Positions 16,374 to 24,722 of a stretch of DNA of 64,000 nucleotides are shown here, in pieces; the first letter of the stretch is position 1, and the number at the start of each line of letters is the position of its first letter. This DNA is from Leifsonia sp. AK011. Lineage in GTDB: Bacteria; Actinomycetota; Actinomycetes; Actinomycetales; Microbacteriaceae. The DNA lies in contig NZ_JACCCH010000001.1 of NCBI RefSeq assembly GCF_013410945.1, forward strand, positions 2,666,001 to 2,730,000, read 5' to 3'. The position numbers and the translations under genes were made by a program. The notes below the pieces were generated by a model. That model was not told where the DNA came from. It worked only from the letters and a program-made list of their open reading frames with translations, and made no database searches.

Positions 16374-17420
16374 CTACTTCGCGGAGATCACGCGGGCGCC
16401 CTCGCGCTCCGCTTTGGTGTTGAGCACACCGGCCCGAGTGCCCGCGAGCTTCGCCCGCATGTGCTCGGTCGCGGTCACGGGCTCGTAGAGCGGTGCCTCG
16501 CCCTCCGCGAGCAGCTCGGGCAGCGGCTCGACGATCGCGTCCCAGTTGCAGCCGTGGAAGTAGGCGACGCTGCGACGACGGATGATCGTGCCGTCGATCA
16601 CGGGCGGCTTCACCCGATGCAGCGTCGACATCCAGTGCTCGTTGGTCCACCGTGCGGTGATGTCACCGAGGTTGATGAGCAGTGCACCCTCGTCGGGCTG
16701 CACGTCGTGCCATCCGCCGTCCGTGCCGAGCACCTGGAGCCCCCGCACGCGATCGGCCCACAACACGGTGATGACGCCGAAGTCGGTGTGCTCACCCATG
16801 CCCCGAAGCTCGCCGTCGAGGGTGACGTTCATGCCGGGCGTGAGCGCGTAGTTGTTCATGCGCATGGTGCCTGTGGCGTGCTCGAACGCGGCGTCAAAGA
16901 AGTCGGTGGGCAGCTCGAGCGCGTCGGCGCTCATCCGCATGAGGGTCTGGGAGACGGCGCGCGCGTGCTGCATGTATGTCTCGACCCGCTCCCGGAAGAG
17001 CGGCACATCCGGCCACACGTTCTGCTGGTACTGCTCCTCGAGCAGGTCGTCCGCGTCGTAGTCGTCGACGGTGAGCCCGACGTTGAACGCCTCGAAGAAG
17101 TCATTCATCTTGTTGGCCGGCTCGACGCCGAGGCTCAGGCTCGTGGCCTCCGACTTGGGCGGCGAGTACCCGCGATTGATGCCGGGAGGGGTCTGGTACT
17201 TCTTCTTGGCGTCGGGCTCGAGGCCGACGAAGAAGTCGTCGGATGCCGCGGCGAGCCCGTCGATGACGTCTGCGGGTATGCCGTGCCCGTGCACCTGCAC
17301 GAAGCCGACCTCGCGGCAGGCCGCGGCGAACTCGCGGGCCACACGGTCGCGGGCTGCGGCGTCATCCGGCGAGCCGGAGATGTAGGGAGAGATGTCGATA
17401 GCGGGAACGCGGAATGTCAT
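16374..17420 (-). CDS. 2-oxoglutarate/Fe(II) oxygenase, isopenicillin-N-synthase family
   Basis: A 348-residue non-haem iron oxygenase. The iron triad is H211-T-D213 and H268, and the co-substrate R-x-S is in RRRSVAYF (R282, S284). The N-terminal DIOX_N domain contains the typical GFVQVHGHGI. It would hydroxylate or desaturate a small molecule in the cytosol. ATG at 17420 follows GAGGAAG by 8 nt. First gene of the operon; an upstream palindrome at 17457 may control it. Pairing with an importer suggests the first step on the imported compound. Substrate unknown. Confidence 0.87.
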   Translation of the reverse strand: MTFRVPAIDISPYISGSPDDAAARDRVAREFAAACREVGFVQVHGHGIPADVIDGLAAASDDFFVGLEPDAKKKYQTPPGINRGYSPPKSEATSLSLGVEPANKMNDFFEAFNVGLTVDDYDADDLLEEQYQQNVWPDVPLFRERVETYMQHARAVSQTLMRMSADALELPTDFFDAAFEHATGTMRMNNYALTPGMNVTLDGELRGMGEHTDFGVITVLWADRVRGLQVLGTDGGWHDVQPDEGALLINLGDITARWTNEHWMSTLHRVKPPVIDGTIIRRRSVAYFHGCNWDAIVEPLPELLAEGEAPLYEPVTATEHMRAKLAGTRAGVLNTKAEREGARVISAK

Positions 17421-17456
17421 GGTCGGAGCTTCCTCAGAACGGAGTCGGTTATGGGC

Positions 17457-17470
17457 GGTCGTGAACGACC
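17457..17470. promoter_or_regulatory. palindrome upstream of the oxygenase operon
   Basis: GGTCGT-GA-ACGACC is a perfect inverted repeat 37 nt upstream of the oxygenase start, in the gap to a divergently transcribed gene. Its place and symmetry suggest a repressor operator or leader hairpin. No dedicated regulator is encoded next to it unless the unknown protein at 17644 plays that part. Confidence 0.4.
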
Positions 17471-17529
17471 ACACACTTCCCGTCTTCCGGTCATGGCTCG
17501 AACGAGTCGAGGCTCCCAGAACACCAAGT

Positions 17530-17565
17530 GACAGGTACTACTGTCGCGGCGCGCTGTTACGCGCC
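17530..17565. promoter_or_regulatory. two further inverted repeats in the divergent promoter region
   Basis: GACAG-N6-CTGTC (17530-17545) is followed by GGCGCG-N6-CGCGCC (17548-17565), both perfect in their arms. They lie between the oxygenase operon and the unknown gene starting near 17644. They may be operators for one or both directions, or the second may be a leader hairpin. Confidence 0.35.
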
Positions 17566-17643
17566 TGTTTCATCGTGGTTACTCGGTCGTAAAGGTTGGC
17601 CCCCTTGGGACTTTCGCCTCTGGTCGTCAAGCATGCTGGAAGG

Positions 17644-18522
17644 GTGAGAGTCGGCGAGGGGACGAAACCGTGGCTGCGCGCGCCCGCGGTGGAGTTCGTC
17701 GCGGCCTTCGCGGAGGGCGGTTCGCTCGCCCCGCTGACCGAGTGGGTGCGGTCGGCATCGCCACGTGCCGACCTCCACCTCTGGTCGGACAACCAGGCCC
17801 AGATGCACCGCGCGCGCATCGTCTCCGGCACGATCGGCATCCTCGACATCGACTGGTCCCCGGTGCGTTTTCAGGTGAGCGCACGACGCCCGTTCACCAA
17901 GCTCGCTGCGGTGACGCTCGACTCGTTCTGGCACCCGAACTCGGCCTCGGCGGGGCCCGTGGCGCGCGCGGTGACGTTCGCCTCGCGGGCACTCTCGGAG
18001 GTGTCATCCCGCACGCACTTCGCAGTGAATGCACTCGGCCGGTTCGGGATGCTCACGCAGGACTACGCGCCCCTCGTGTCGGGCCCGCTGACGGATGCCA
18101 CGTCCGTCGTCACCACGCAGGAGGCGCTGCTCCCGGCACCCATCCCCGGCGGCGCACCGTTCTTCTCAGCGGCACCGGACGCGGTCGTCGCCGACGAGCA
18201 CGGACGACTCGAGCTGGTGCGCGCCTACACGTCCCGCGCGCCGGAGCTGCGGTTCGCGGCGGCCCAGGCCCACGTGGACCTGGAGCTCTTCGGATGGTCG
18301 GGCGACGAGCAGGTTCGGAACCTCGAGCGGATCGCGGCATCCCGTCGTCTGCTCGGGCTACCCACCGTCAGCCGCCCGCTGAGCGATGCACCCGCCCGTG
18401 CCCACGTTCTGGTGGAGGCTGGTGCATCCGATCGACTCATCCAGCAGTACGAGGCGGTGCGCTCTCGCTTGATCGATCGCGGCGTTCTCGACCCCGATGC
18501 ACTCCGGTTCACCGTGCTGTAG
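17644..18522 (+). CDS. conserved-looking protein of unknown function
   Basis: A 292-residue soluble protein that I do not recognise. It has no signal peptide, membrane helix or nucleotide-binding motif. It is rich in Ala/Arg with normal codon use for the window and ends AGASDRLIQQYEAVRSRLIDRGVLDPD, a likely helical tail. The start is uncertain: GTG 17644 directly follows GGAAGG, and TTG at 17596 or 17605 would lengthen it by up to 16 residues. It is divergent from the oxygenase operon across a region with three inverted repeats, a common place for a regulator, but no helix-turn-helix is evident. Confidence 0.7.
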   Translation: MRVGEGTKPWLRAPAVEFVAAFAEGGSLAPLTEWVRSASPRADLHLWSDNQAQMHRARIVSGTIGILDIDWSPVRFQVSARRPFTKLAAVTLDSFWHPNSASAGPVARAVTFASRALSEVSSRTHFAVNALGRFGMLTQDYAPLVSGPLTDATSVVTTQEALLPAPIPGGAPFFSAAPDAVVADEHGRLELVRAYTSRAPELRFAAAQAHVDLELFGWSGDEQVRNLERIAASRRLLGLPTVSRPLSDAPARAHVLVEAGASDRLIQQYEAVRSRLIDRGVLDPDALRFTVL

Positions 18523-18630
18523 GACTCGTTCGCGCCGGCATTCACTTTCACGGGGGAAGTGTTCACCTCGCGGCGAGACGTTCTTCATTCGCTTGCAGGC
18601 GCTGAGTCTCCCACCGCCAACACTCTTGCA

Positions 18631-18678
18631 GCGACCCAGGCCGACTCGCGGGCCGAGCAATGCTCCCCGGAGGGTCGC
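18631..18678 (+). promoter_or_regulatory. structured leader upstream of the GH97 gene
   Basis: GCGACCC (18631-18637) pairs with GGGTCGC (18672-18678). Inside lie GGCC-N8-GGCC (18639-18654) and two mutually exclusive hairpins sharing bases 18663-18665: GAGC-AAT-GCTC (18655-18665) and CTCC-CC-GGAG (18663-18672). The block ends 27 nt before the ATG of the secreted GH97 protein. Competing stems are what a regulatory 5' leader would show, but no known riboswitch class is matched with confidence. Confidence 0.35.
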
Positions 18679-18705
18679 CATGCGCATTCCCTCACGGAGA
18701 TATTC

Positions 18706-21700
18706 ATGCCCCTGCAGCAACTGTTGTCCGCGCGACACCCGCGCTCGTTCCTCGCCGCGGGACTCGCGGCCGCCCTCGTGGCCGTCGGCCTCACGTCCGC
18801 GATGCTCGCGGCCCCGGCATCCGGGCTGGAAGGGTCCGGCACCGCCGAGAGCCCCTACCGGATCAGCGACGACGCCGGATTCCGGTCGTTCATCGACGGA
18901 GTGAACGCGGACACGGCGGGCACCGCCGCCGCTGCGGCAAGCTACGCGCTGGCGTCCGACATCGTGCTCACCACCCCTGTGCCCATGATGAACAACTTCG
19001 CCGGAGTGCTCGACGGTGACGGGCACACCGTCTTCGGCCTGACCGTCGACTTCTCGACGTCGACCGCCTACACGACCTCGAGCGGAGTCAACCGCTCCGC
19101 CGCCCTGATCTACAACAACCGCGGCACGGTCAAGGAGATCGGCTTCAGCCAGGTCTCGATCAGCGGCACCAGTTCCGCCGAGAGCCAGACAACGGCAACA
19201 AAGAAGGCCACCGTCGCCGCGCAGAACTACGGTCTCATCGACCAGGTGTACGTGCTCGGCAGCGTCGACGGAGGATGGCGCACGGGAGGAATCGTCGCCG
19301 ACAACTTCACCGGCGGCACGATCAGCAACAGCTACTTCCGTGGAACGGTGCACTCCGGTTGGGAGGCTGGCGGCATCGCGGCCCGCAATGACAACGCAGG
19401 CACCGAGCGCATCACGAACGTGTGGGCCGGCGGCACGTTCGTCACCGAAACGCGCAACATCGGCGCGATCAGCGGCTACAGCTACAGCACCGCCACGATC
19501 TCCGGCGCTGTGGCCCTCGCGGGCACCGTCGCGCAGGGCTCCGGCCAGTCGGCCAACAACATCGGCCGCATCCTCGGACAGAACAACACGAGCGTCGGCA
19601 ACAAGGGTGCGACCCTCTCGAACAACCTCGCGCTCTCGACCAACACCGTCGGCGGTGCGACCGTGACGGGCACGGCGACCGACCGACAGGGTTTGGGCAA
19701 GACTGCGACGGAGCTCGCCCAGCAAGCCACGTACGAGGCCATCGGCTGGGACTTCTCCACGATCTGGACGCTCAGCACTAACGGTGAACCCCACCTCAAG
19801 GCCGTCGCGGAGCAGACCACTCCCCCCGTCATCGAGCCGACGAACCCGCCCACCGAGGAACCCAGTGACTTCGCAGCACAGGTCGCAACGACGAGCCCCG
19901 ACGGACTCACCGTCGCCACAGTGTCCACCGACGCCGCCGGAACCCTGAGCTACAGCGTCACCCAGGACGGCGTCACCGTCGTCAAGCCCTCCACGCTCGG
20001 CCTCGTCGTTGACGGCAAGGACTGGGGAACCGCGGTCACGCTCGGCACCCCCACGACGTCGACGACGGATGCCACGTACCCCCTGATCGGCTTCCACGAC
20101 ACCGGTCGCGACCACCGCAACACGAGCGTCATCCCGCTTGTCTCCGCCTCTGGCAGCCTCGTCTCCGTCGAGGTCCGCGTGTTCGACGCGGGTGTCGCAC
20201 TCCGTTACGTGCTAGACCCGTCGCTCGCTGGCACCGTTGTGTCGAAGGAGAACACCACCTTCGCGTTCGACCCAGCGTCGACGCTGAACTACCAGGTCGT
20301 GACATCCAGCACCATTGACGACCTGCAGAACTCGTTCAGCCGCGGCACGTTCGGATCGGCCGGGAACCAGAACATCACGGTGCTGCCGACTGTCCAGACC
20401 ACCGACGGTCACGTCGCCAACATCACCGAGGCCAACGTGCTCGACTGGCCGGCTATCGCGCTGAAGACCACCCCGTCCGGCAGCATCTCGACCTACTACT
20501 GGGCGACGGACAACGGTCAGGGCACCTTCACGGTCAAGCCGCAGACGACGCACTCGCCGTTCCGTGTGATCACGATCGCCGACAACCTCAGCGATCTGAC
20601 CAACTCGGACATCGTGACCGCGGTGAACGACCCCATTGATGAGACTGTCTTCCCCGGTGGTGACTTCAGCTGGGTGAAGCCGGGCACCAACTCGTGGTCG
20701 ACCCTCTCGACCAACGACCAGACGCTCTCGGGCATGCAGGCACTCATCGACGCGGCATCCGAAGCCAAGATCGACGGCATCCTCATCGAGGGCAACATCA
20801 CGCACTCGTCGTGGGGTTCGACCACCGCTGAGCGGTTCGCCAACATCAAGGCCCTCGTCGAGCGCGGAGCAGCAAAGAGCTTCCCCGTGTCGGTGTGGCT
20901 CTGGACGGACTACGACAAGGCCGCTGGCGTCGACACGACATTCACGAGCACCGTCACCTATGACAGCGGAAGCCCGTACCCGCAGGTGAGCCTGCAGAAC
21001 CCCGACCTGCGCGAGGCCTACCTCGACCTCGTCAAGGCGACGGGAATTGCCGGCCTCAAGATCGACCACACGAACGAGGAGACGGAGACAAAGGTCAACT
21101 TCTTCCGCGACACGAACCGCGACATGGCTGCGCGCCAGCTCATGGTGATCTACCACAACCCGCTCGAGCCGACCGGCCTCAACCGGACATACCCCAACGA
21201 GATCGGCCGCGAGGCGATCAAGGGCCTGCAGTCGGGCTACGACGCGAACCAGAACGTGCTCGCACCGTTCACGCGACTCGTTGCTGGCACTGCGGACTAC
21301 ACGCCGCTTCTGCTCTCGGGTTCGGGCGGCAACGTCACGTGGGCACACCAGCTCGCCTCGACGCTCGTGTACTCGATGCCGTACCTGCAGATCTCGGAGC
21401 GACCGTCGTACATCGCCCCCGGCGGTCAGTACCACGACCTCCTGGGCGACGTCATCGCCAACATGCCCACCACGTGGAAGCGCAGCTGGATGCTTCCGCA
21501 GAGCTCCATCGGCGGCCTCGCGGCGGTCGTGCGCGAGACCTCGGACGGCGAGTACTGGATCGCGGCAACGGCTGGCACCACGGCGCCCGGACAGCTGTCG
21601 ATCCCGCTCGACTTCCTCCCGGAGGGCACCACGTACAACGCCGATGTCTACACCGACAAGAGCGCGTCAACGAGCATGGACCGCGCCACCTCGACGGTCG

Positions 21701-23166
21701 ACCGCTCCACGACGCTCACCCCGACGGTCAAGTCGGGCGGAGGCTTCGTGGTGCGCATCACGACGAAGGCCATCGACAACCCCCTCGGCGAGGGTGGCTC
21801 GAACGCCTACTCGATCGACGACGCCGCGGACCTGGCGCTCATCGCCCAGCACCCGATGGCGACGTTCAACCTCACCGCCGACATCACGCTCACGGAGCCG
21901 TGGACGCCCGTTCCGCTGTTCCTGGGCACGATCAACGGCAACGGCCACAAGATCTCGGGCCTCGAGGTCGCAGGCTCCGAGTCGAAGGCGTTCATCGTGA
22001 GCAACTCCGGCACGATCCGACAGCTCGGCTTCATCGAGCCCGTCTCGAAGGTCACGGGCGGATACGTGCAGTCCACCCGTGTCGCGGCCGTCGCCGTGAA
22101 CAACAGTGGGCTCATCGAGCAGGTCTTCACGATCGGCGCGGATGTCTCGGGCGGCTGGCGCACGGCCCCCATCGCCGCGGAGAACACCGGAGAGGTGCGC
22201 GACAGCTACACGGCGGACTCGACGGTCGTCTCCAACTGGGAGGCGGGAGGCCTCGTCGCGTGGAACTCGGCATCGGGCATCCTGACCAGGAACTACGTCT
22301 CGGGGGCCGACGTGAAGGCTGACGTGCAGAACGGTGGCATCCTCACCGGCTACGGATACACGGGCACGCGCGTGGTCGGCAACGTCGTGATGAGCGGGTC
22401 GGTCACGACCGTGAACACACCTCGCGCCCGCATCCTCGCCCGCGAGAACGGCACGCCGACCTACTCCAACAACCTCTCGCTCGACACGGCGACGGTCAAC
22501 GGAGCGGTCGTGACGGATGGCACGGCCAGCAACCGCAACGGAGCCAACCGCACCGCGCAGCAGCTGGCGGAGCAGGCGACCTACGAGGGCATCGGCTGGG
22601 ACTTCACGACCGTGTGGACGATGGACGCGCAGAATGCCCGCCCCGTGCTCACGGCCGTGTCCGAGACGGTAACGCCGGAACCCTCCAGTGGCGACCAGAT
22701 CCTCGAGGTTGACGTGCCGGAGCAGCTCCCCGGCGAGTTCGTGTGGAGCATCGACGGCAGCAACGAGCTGATCGACCTCGGCACGGCAACGGCCCAGGGC
22801 GACCACTTCGAGGCAGCCGGCGCGATCAACCCGATCCGCGTGACCGACACCCGCACTACTGGACCGGCCTGGTCGATCGCGGCCCAGGTCGGCGACTTCG
22901 CCGCCGGTAGCGACACCTTCTCGGGCAAGTACCTCGGCTGGACGCCGCAGGTTGTCGAGGCGGGCGGTGGCGCCGTTGCTGGTGCTTCGGTGCAGTCGGG
23001 CTTCGATGGCGGCGACGGCCTCTCGGTTCCGTCGGTGCTCGGGTCCGCGGCATCCGGCCACGAGCGCGGATCGGCACGCATCGGTGCTGACCTGCTGCTG
23101 AAGCTGCCGGTGGATGTCACGCAGGGCACCTACACCGCGACGCTCACGCTCACCGCGCTGGGCTAG
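18706..23166 (+). CDS. secreted multidomain GH97 glycosidase with duplicated GLUG-type domains
   Basis: A 1,486-residue exported protein. A signal peptide (about 1-40) is followed by a GLUG/beta-helix domain (about 41-370), a GH97 region (about 388-1025), a second GLUG-type domain (about 1033-1322) and a C-terminal WxL-like domain (about 1333-1486). In GH97 the strand motif GLKID787 fits the Asp nucleophile of retaining alpha-galactosidase-like members, and E836 in TYPN-E-IGREAIKG fits the acid/base. The two flanking domains are clear duplicates (GGWRT, NWEAGG/GWEAGG, QATYEAIGWDF versus QATYEGIGWDF). ATG 18706 has GGAGA 6 nt upstream. It probably acts on an external alpha-linked glycan while bound to the cell wall. 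Confidence 0.85.
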   Translation: MPLQQLLSARHPRSFLAAGLAAALVAVGLTSAMLAAPASGLEGSGTAESPYRISDDAGFRSFIDGVNADTAGTAAAAASYALASDIVLTTPVPMMNNFAGVLDGDGHTVFGLTVDFSTSTAYTTSSGVNRSAALIYNNRGTVKEIGFSQVSISGTSSAESQTTATKKATVAAQNYGLIDQVYVLGSVDGGWRTGGIVADNFTGGTISNSYFRGTVHSGWEAGGIAARNDNAGTERITNVWAGGTFVTETRNIGAISGYSYSTATISGAVALAGTVAQGSGQSANNIGRILGQNNTSVGNKGATLSNNLALSTNTVGGATVTGTATDRQGLGKTATELAQQATYEAIGWDFSTIWTLSTNGEPHLKAVAEQTTPPVIEPTNPPTEEPSDFAAQVATTSPDGLTVATVSTDAAGTLSYSVTQDGVTVVKPSTLGLVVDGKDWGTAVTLGTPTTSTTDATYPLIGFHDTGRDHRNTSVIPLVSASGSLVSVEVRVFDAGVALRYVLDPSLAGTVVSKENTTFAFDPASTLNYQVVTSSTIDDLQNSFSRGTFGSAGNQNITVLPTVQTTDGHVANITEANVLDWPAIALKTTPSGSISTYYWATDNGQGTFTVKPQTTHSPFRVITIADNLSDLTNSDIVTAVNDPIDETVFPGGDFSWVKPGTNSWSTLSTNDQTLSGMQALIDAASEAKIDGILIEGNITHSSWGSTTAERFANIKALVERGAAKSFPVSVWLWTDYDKAAGVDTTFTSTVTYDSGSPYPQVSLQNPDLREAYLDLVKATGIAGLKIDHTNEETETKVNFFRDTNRDMAARQLMVIYHNPLEPTGLNRTYPNEIGREAIKGLQSGYDANQNVLAPFTRLVAGTADYTPLLLSGSGGNVTWAHQLASTLVYSMPYLQISERPSYIAPGGQYHDLLGDVIANMPTTWKRSWMLPQSSIGGLAAVVRETSDGEYWIAATAGTTAPGQLSIPLDFLPEGTTYNADVYTDKSASTSMDRATSTVDRSTTLTPTVKSGGGFVVRITTKAIDNPLGEGGSNAYSIDDAADLALIAQHPMATFNLTADITLTEPWTPVPLFLGTINGNGHKISGLEVAGSESKAFIVSNSGTIRQLGFIEPVSKVTGGYVQSTRVAAVAVNNSGLIEQVFTIGADVSGGWRTAPIAAENTGEVRDSYTADSTVVSNWEAGGLVAWNSASGILTRNYVSGADVKADVQNGGILTGYGYTGTRVVGNVVMSGSVTTVNTPRARILARENGTPTYSNNLSLDTATVNGAVVTDGTASNRNGANRTAQQLAEQATYEGIGWDFTTVWTMDAQNARPVLTAVSETVTPEPSSGDQILEVDVPEQLPGEFVWSIDGSNELIDLGTATAQGDHFEAAGAINPIRVTDTRTTGPAWSIAAQVGDFAAGSDTFSGKYLGWTPQVVEAGGGAVAGASVQSGFDGGDGLSVPSVLGSAASGHERGSARIGADLLLKLPVDVTQGTYTATLTLTALG

Positions 23167-23239
23167 CCCGGTTGCGCGCAACGGGCCGGGGGTGCTGCGG
23201 CGCTCCCGCCCGTTTGCGTTGCACGGCCCGTCGTCGCAT

Positions 23240-23321
23240 CCCAAATGCAGGAGATCGGAGCCACCCGCGCTGCAACGAGGCGGGTCTCAGCTGCAGCATC
23301 CCCAAATGTCCTGCATTTGGG
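23240..23321. repeat. inverted repeat between convergent genes
   Basis: CCCAAATGCAGGA (23240-23252) is the exact complement of TCCTGCATTTGGG (23309-23321). The second arm is also part of a self-contained palindrome CCCAAATG-TCCTG-CATTTGGG (23301-23321). It lies between the 3' ends of the GH97 gene (+) and uraH (-), so it may work as a bidirectional terminator. The A/T-rich arms stand out against the GC-rich surroundings. Confidence 0.5.
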
Positions 23322-23340
23322 ACTACAACGGCGGAACCGC

Positions 23341-23664
23341 TCAGCTGCCGCGGTAGGTGCTGTAGCCGAACGGGCTCAGCAGGAGGGGCACGTGGTAGTG
23401 CGCGTCGGCGTCGGCGAGGATGAAATCGACCACGACGCGGGGGTAGAAGCTCTCGCGGCCCGAGGCCTCGAAGTAGAGGCCGGTGTCGAACTCGAGACGG
23501 TAGTCGCCCACCGCGAGGAGCTCGGGGCCGAGGTCCGGCACGCGGCCGTCGGGGTTGGTGACGGCGCGAGCGATCTCGCCGTCGGGGCCGGACAGGATGA
23601 CGGGCACACCCTCCGCGGGGCGACCGAGCGCGGCATCCAGCACGTGTGTGGTGACGTGGCTCAT
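23341..23664 (-). CDS. uraH: 5-hydroxyisourate hydrolase
   Basis: A 107-residue transthyretin-fold enzyme that hydrolyses 5-hydroxyisourate, the uricase product, to OHCU. The three family blocks are visible: the N-terminal THVLDAALGRPA with its active-site His, the central GLYFEASGRESFYPRV, and the diagnostic C-terminus H-V-P-L-L-L-S-P-F-G-Y-S-T-Y-R-G-S. ATG overlaps the uraD stop (ATGA), so the two are coupled in pathway-reverse gene order. Confidence 0.94.
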   Translation of the reverse strand: MSHVTTHVLDAALGRPAEGVPVILSGPDGEIARAVTNPDGRVPDLGPELLAVGDYRLEFDTGLYFEASGRESFYPRVVVDFILADADAHYHVPLLLSPFGYSTYRGS

Positions 23665-24143
23665 GCGGCATCCCCTCCGAAGAGTTTCTCGAGGCGCAAC
23701 AGGGCGATGTCGCGCAGTTGTTCGCCAACGATGGCGAGTTCTGTGGCGTCGTCGAGTTCGAGCCGACGATGGATCTCGGCGAGGATCTCGGCGCGACTGC
23801 GACCGGCGGCGCGGATGATGAAGACACGCCCGAAGCGCTCCTCGTAGGCACGATTACCCGCGGCGATCTCGTCGGCGAACTCGGTATCAGCGCCCTGCTC
23901 GGCGCGGCTGAAAGCCTGCGACGTGCCCTCGCCCTTCGGCTTCTCACCGATACGCGGGTGGTGGGCGATGGCCTGCTCGATCTCGTCAACGCTCAGCGGG
24001 GTGGCCGCGTCGTAGGCGACGGCGAGCAGCACGTCGAGCGACTCGAAGGGCGCGAGGGATGCCACATCCTGCACCCAGCGCGGAACCGCGAGACTCGCGA
24101 CCAGCCCCTCACGCAGCGCGGTGTCGGTGACGTTCAGGGCCAT
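23661..24143 (-). CDS. uraD: OHCU decarboxylase
   Basis: A 160-residue helical enzyme that decarboxylates 2-oxo-4-hydroxy-4-carboxy-5-ureidoimidazoline to S-allantoin. The catalytic H62 in HHPRIGEK, the SRAEQ block (E82, Q83) and the YEERFGRVFIIRAAGRS segment are characteristic. ATG at 24143 gives a standard length. Only 16 nt separate it from the divergent MobA-like gene, so its promoter must lie inside that gene or the gap. It is coupled to uraH by a 4-nt overlap. Confidence 0.93.
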   Translation of the reverse strand: MALNVTDTALREGLVASLAVPRWVQDVASLAPFESLDVLLAVAYDAATPLSVDEIEQAIAHHPRIGEKPKGEGTSQAFSRAEQGADTEFADEIAAGNRAYEERFGRVFIIRAAGRSRAEILAEIHRRLELDDATELAIVGEQLRDIALLRLEKLFGGDAA

Positions 24144-24159
24144 GTGTATAACTGTACCC
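24144..24159. promoter_or_regulatory. 16-nt divergent start region, imperfect palindrome
   Basis: The two opposing ATGs of uraD and the MobA-like gene are only 16 nt apart. The gap holds GTATAACTGTAC, whose outer GTA and TAC are symmetric. There is no room for two separate leaders with ribosome sites, so one or both messages may be leaderless or start inside the opposing gene. A shared operator here would control both. Confidence 0.35.
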
Positions 24160-24705
24160 ATGGCGGGAATCACCGGGATCGTGCTCGCCGCTGGAGCCGG
24201 AACTCGGGCCGGCGGGCCGAAGGCGCTGCGGGTTGACGCCGACGGAACGCCGTGGATTTCGCTCGCCGTGGACGCGCTACGGAGCGTGACACACGACGTG
24301 ATCGTCGTGCTGGGGGCGGCGCCCGATGCCCCCGTGCCCGTGGGTGTGCGAGTAGTCATTGCGGCCGAGTGGGAGCGTGGGATGTCGGCGTCCCTGCGTG
24401 CCGGCCTCGAGGCGGTTCCACCCGGCGACGGCACACTGGTGACGCTCGTGGACCTGCCCGGGATGCCAGCATCCGTCGTCGAACGGATCGTCGAGGGGGC
24501 CTGGCCGGGGGTGCTACGGCAAGCCGTGTACGGCGGGCGGCCGGGGCATCCGGTGCTCATCGGGCGGGACCACGTGCGGTGGGCGGCCGAGAGCCTCGAC
24601 GGCGACCGCGGCGCGCGCGCGTACCTGCTGGAGCACGGGGTCGACGAGGTCGAGTGCGGCGACCTGTGGGATGGCGCGGACGTGGACCTGCCTCCATCCC
24701 GCTAG
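24160..24705 (+). CDS. MobA-like molybdenum cofactor nucleotidyltransferase
   Basis: A 181-residue GT-A-like nucleotidyltransferase with the signature LAAGAGTRAGGPKAL (9-23), VTLVDLPGMP in the metal-binding strand and GRPGHPVLIGRDHV. This matches the MocA/MobA group that adds CMP or GMP to molybdopterin. Its setting in a purine-degradation locus with modABC suggests it makes the cytosine-dinucleotide form needed by a xanthine dehydrogenase. It is divergent from uraD by 16 nt and followed by a 102-bp repeat element. Confidence 0.82.
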   Translation: MAGITGIVLAAGAGTRAGGPKALRVDADGTPWISLAVDALRSVTHDVIVVLGAAPDAPVPVGVRVVIAAEWERGMSASLRAGLEAVPPGDGTLVTLVDLPGMPASVVERIVEGAWPGVLRQAVYGGRPGHPVLIGRDHVRWAAESLDGDRGARAYLLEHGVDEVECGDLWDGADVDLPPSR

Positions 24706-24722
24706 TGCCCTCGCCGGAGTGA

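Noticed and set aside
18600-18700. ydaO-type (c-di-AMP) riboswitch before the secreted GH97 gene
   Set aside because: A GCTGAGTC stretch and nearby stems recall it, but the conserved later blocks of that riboswitch are not present.
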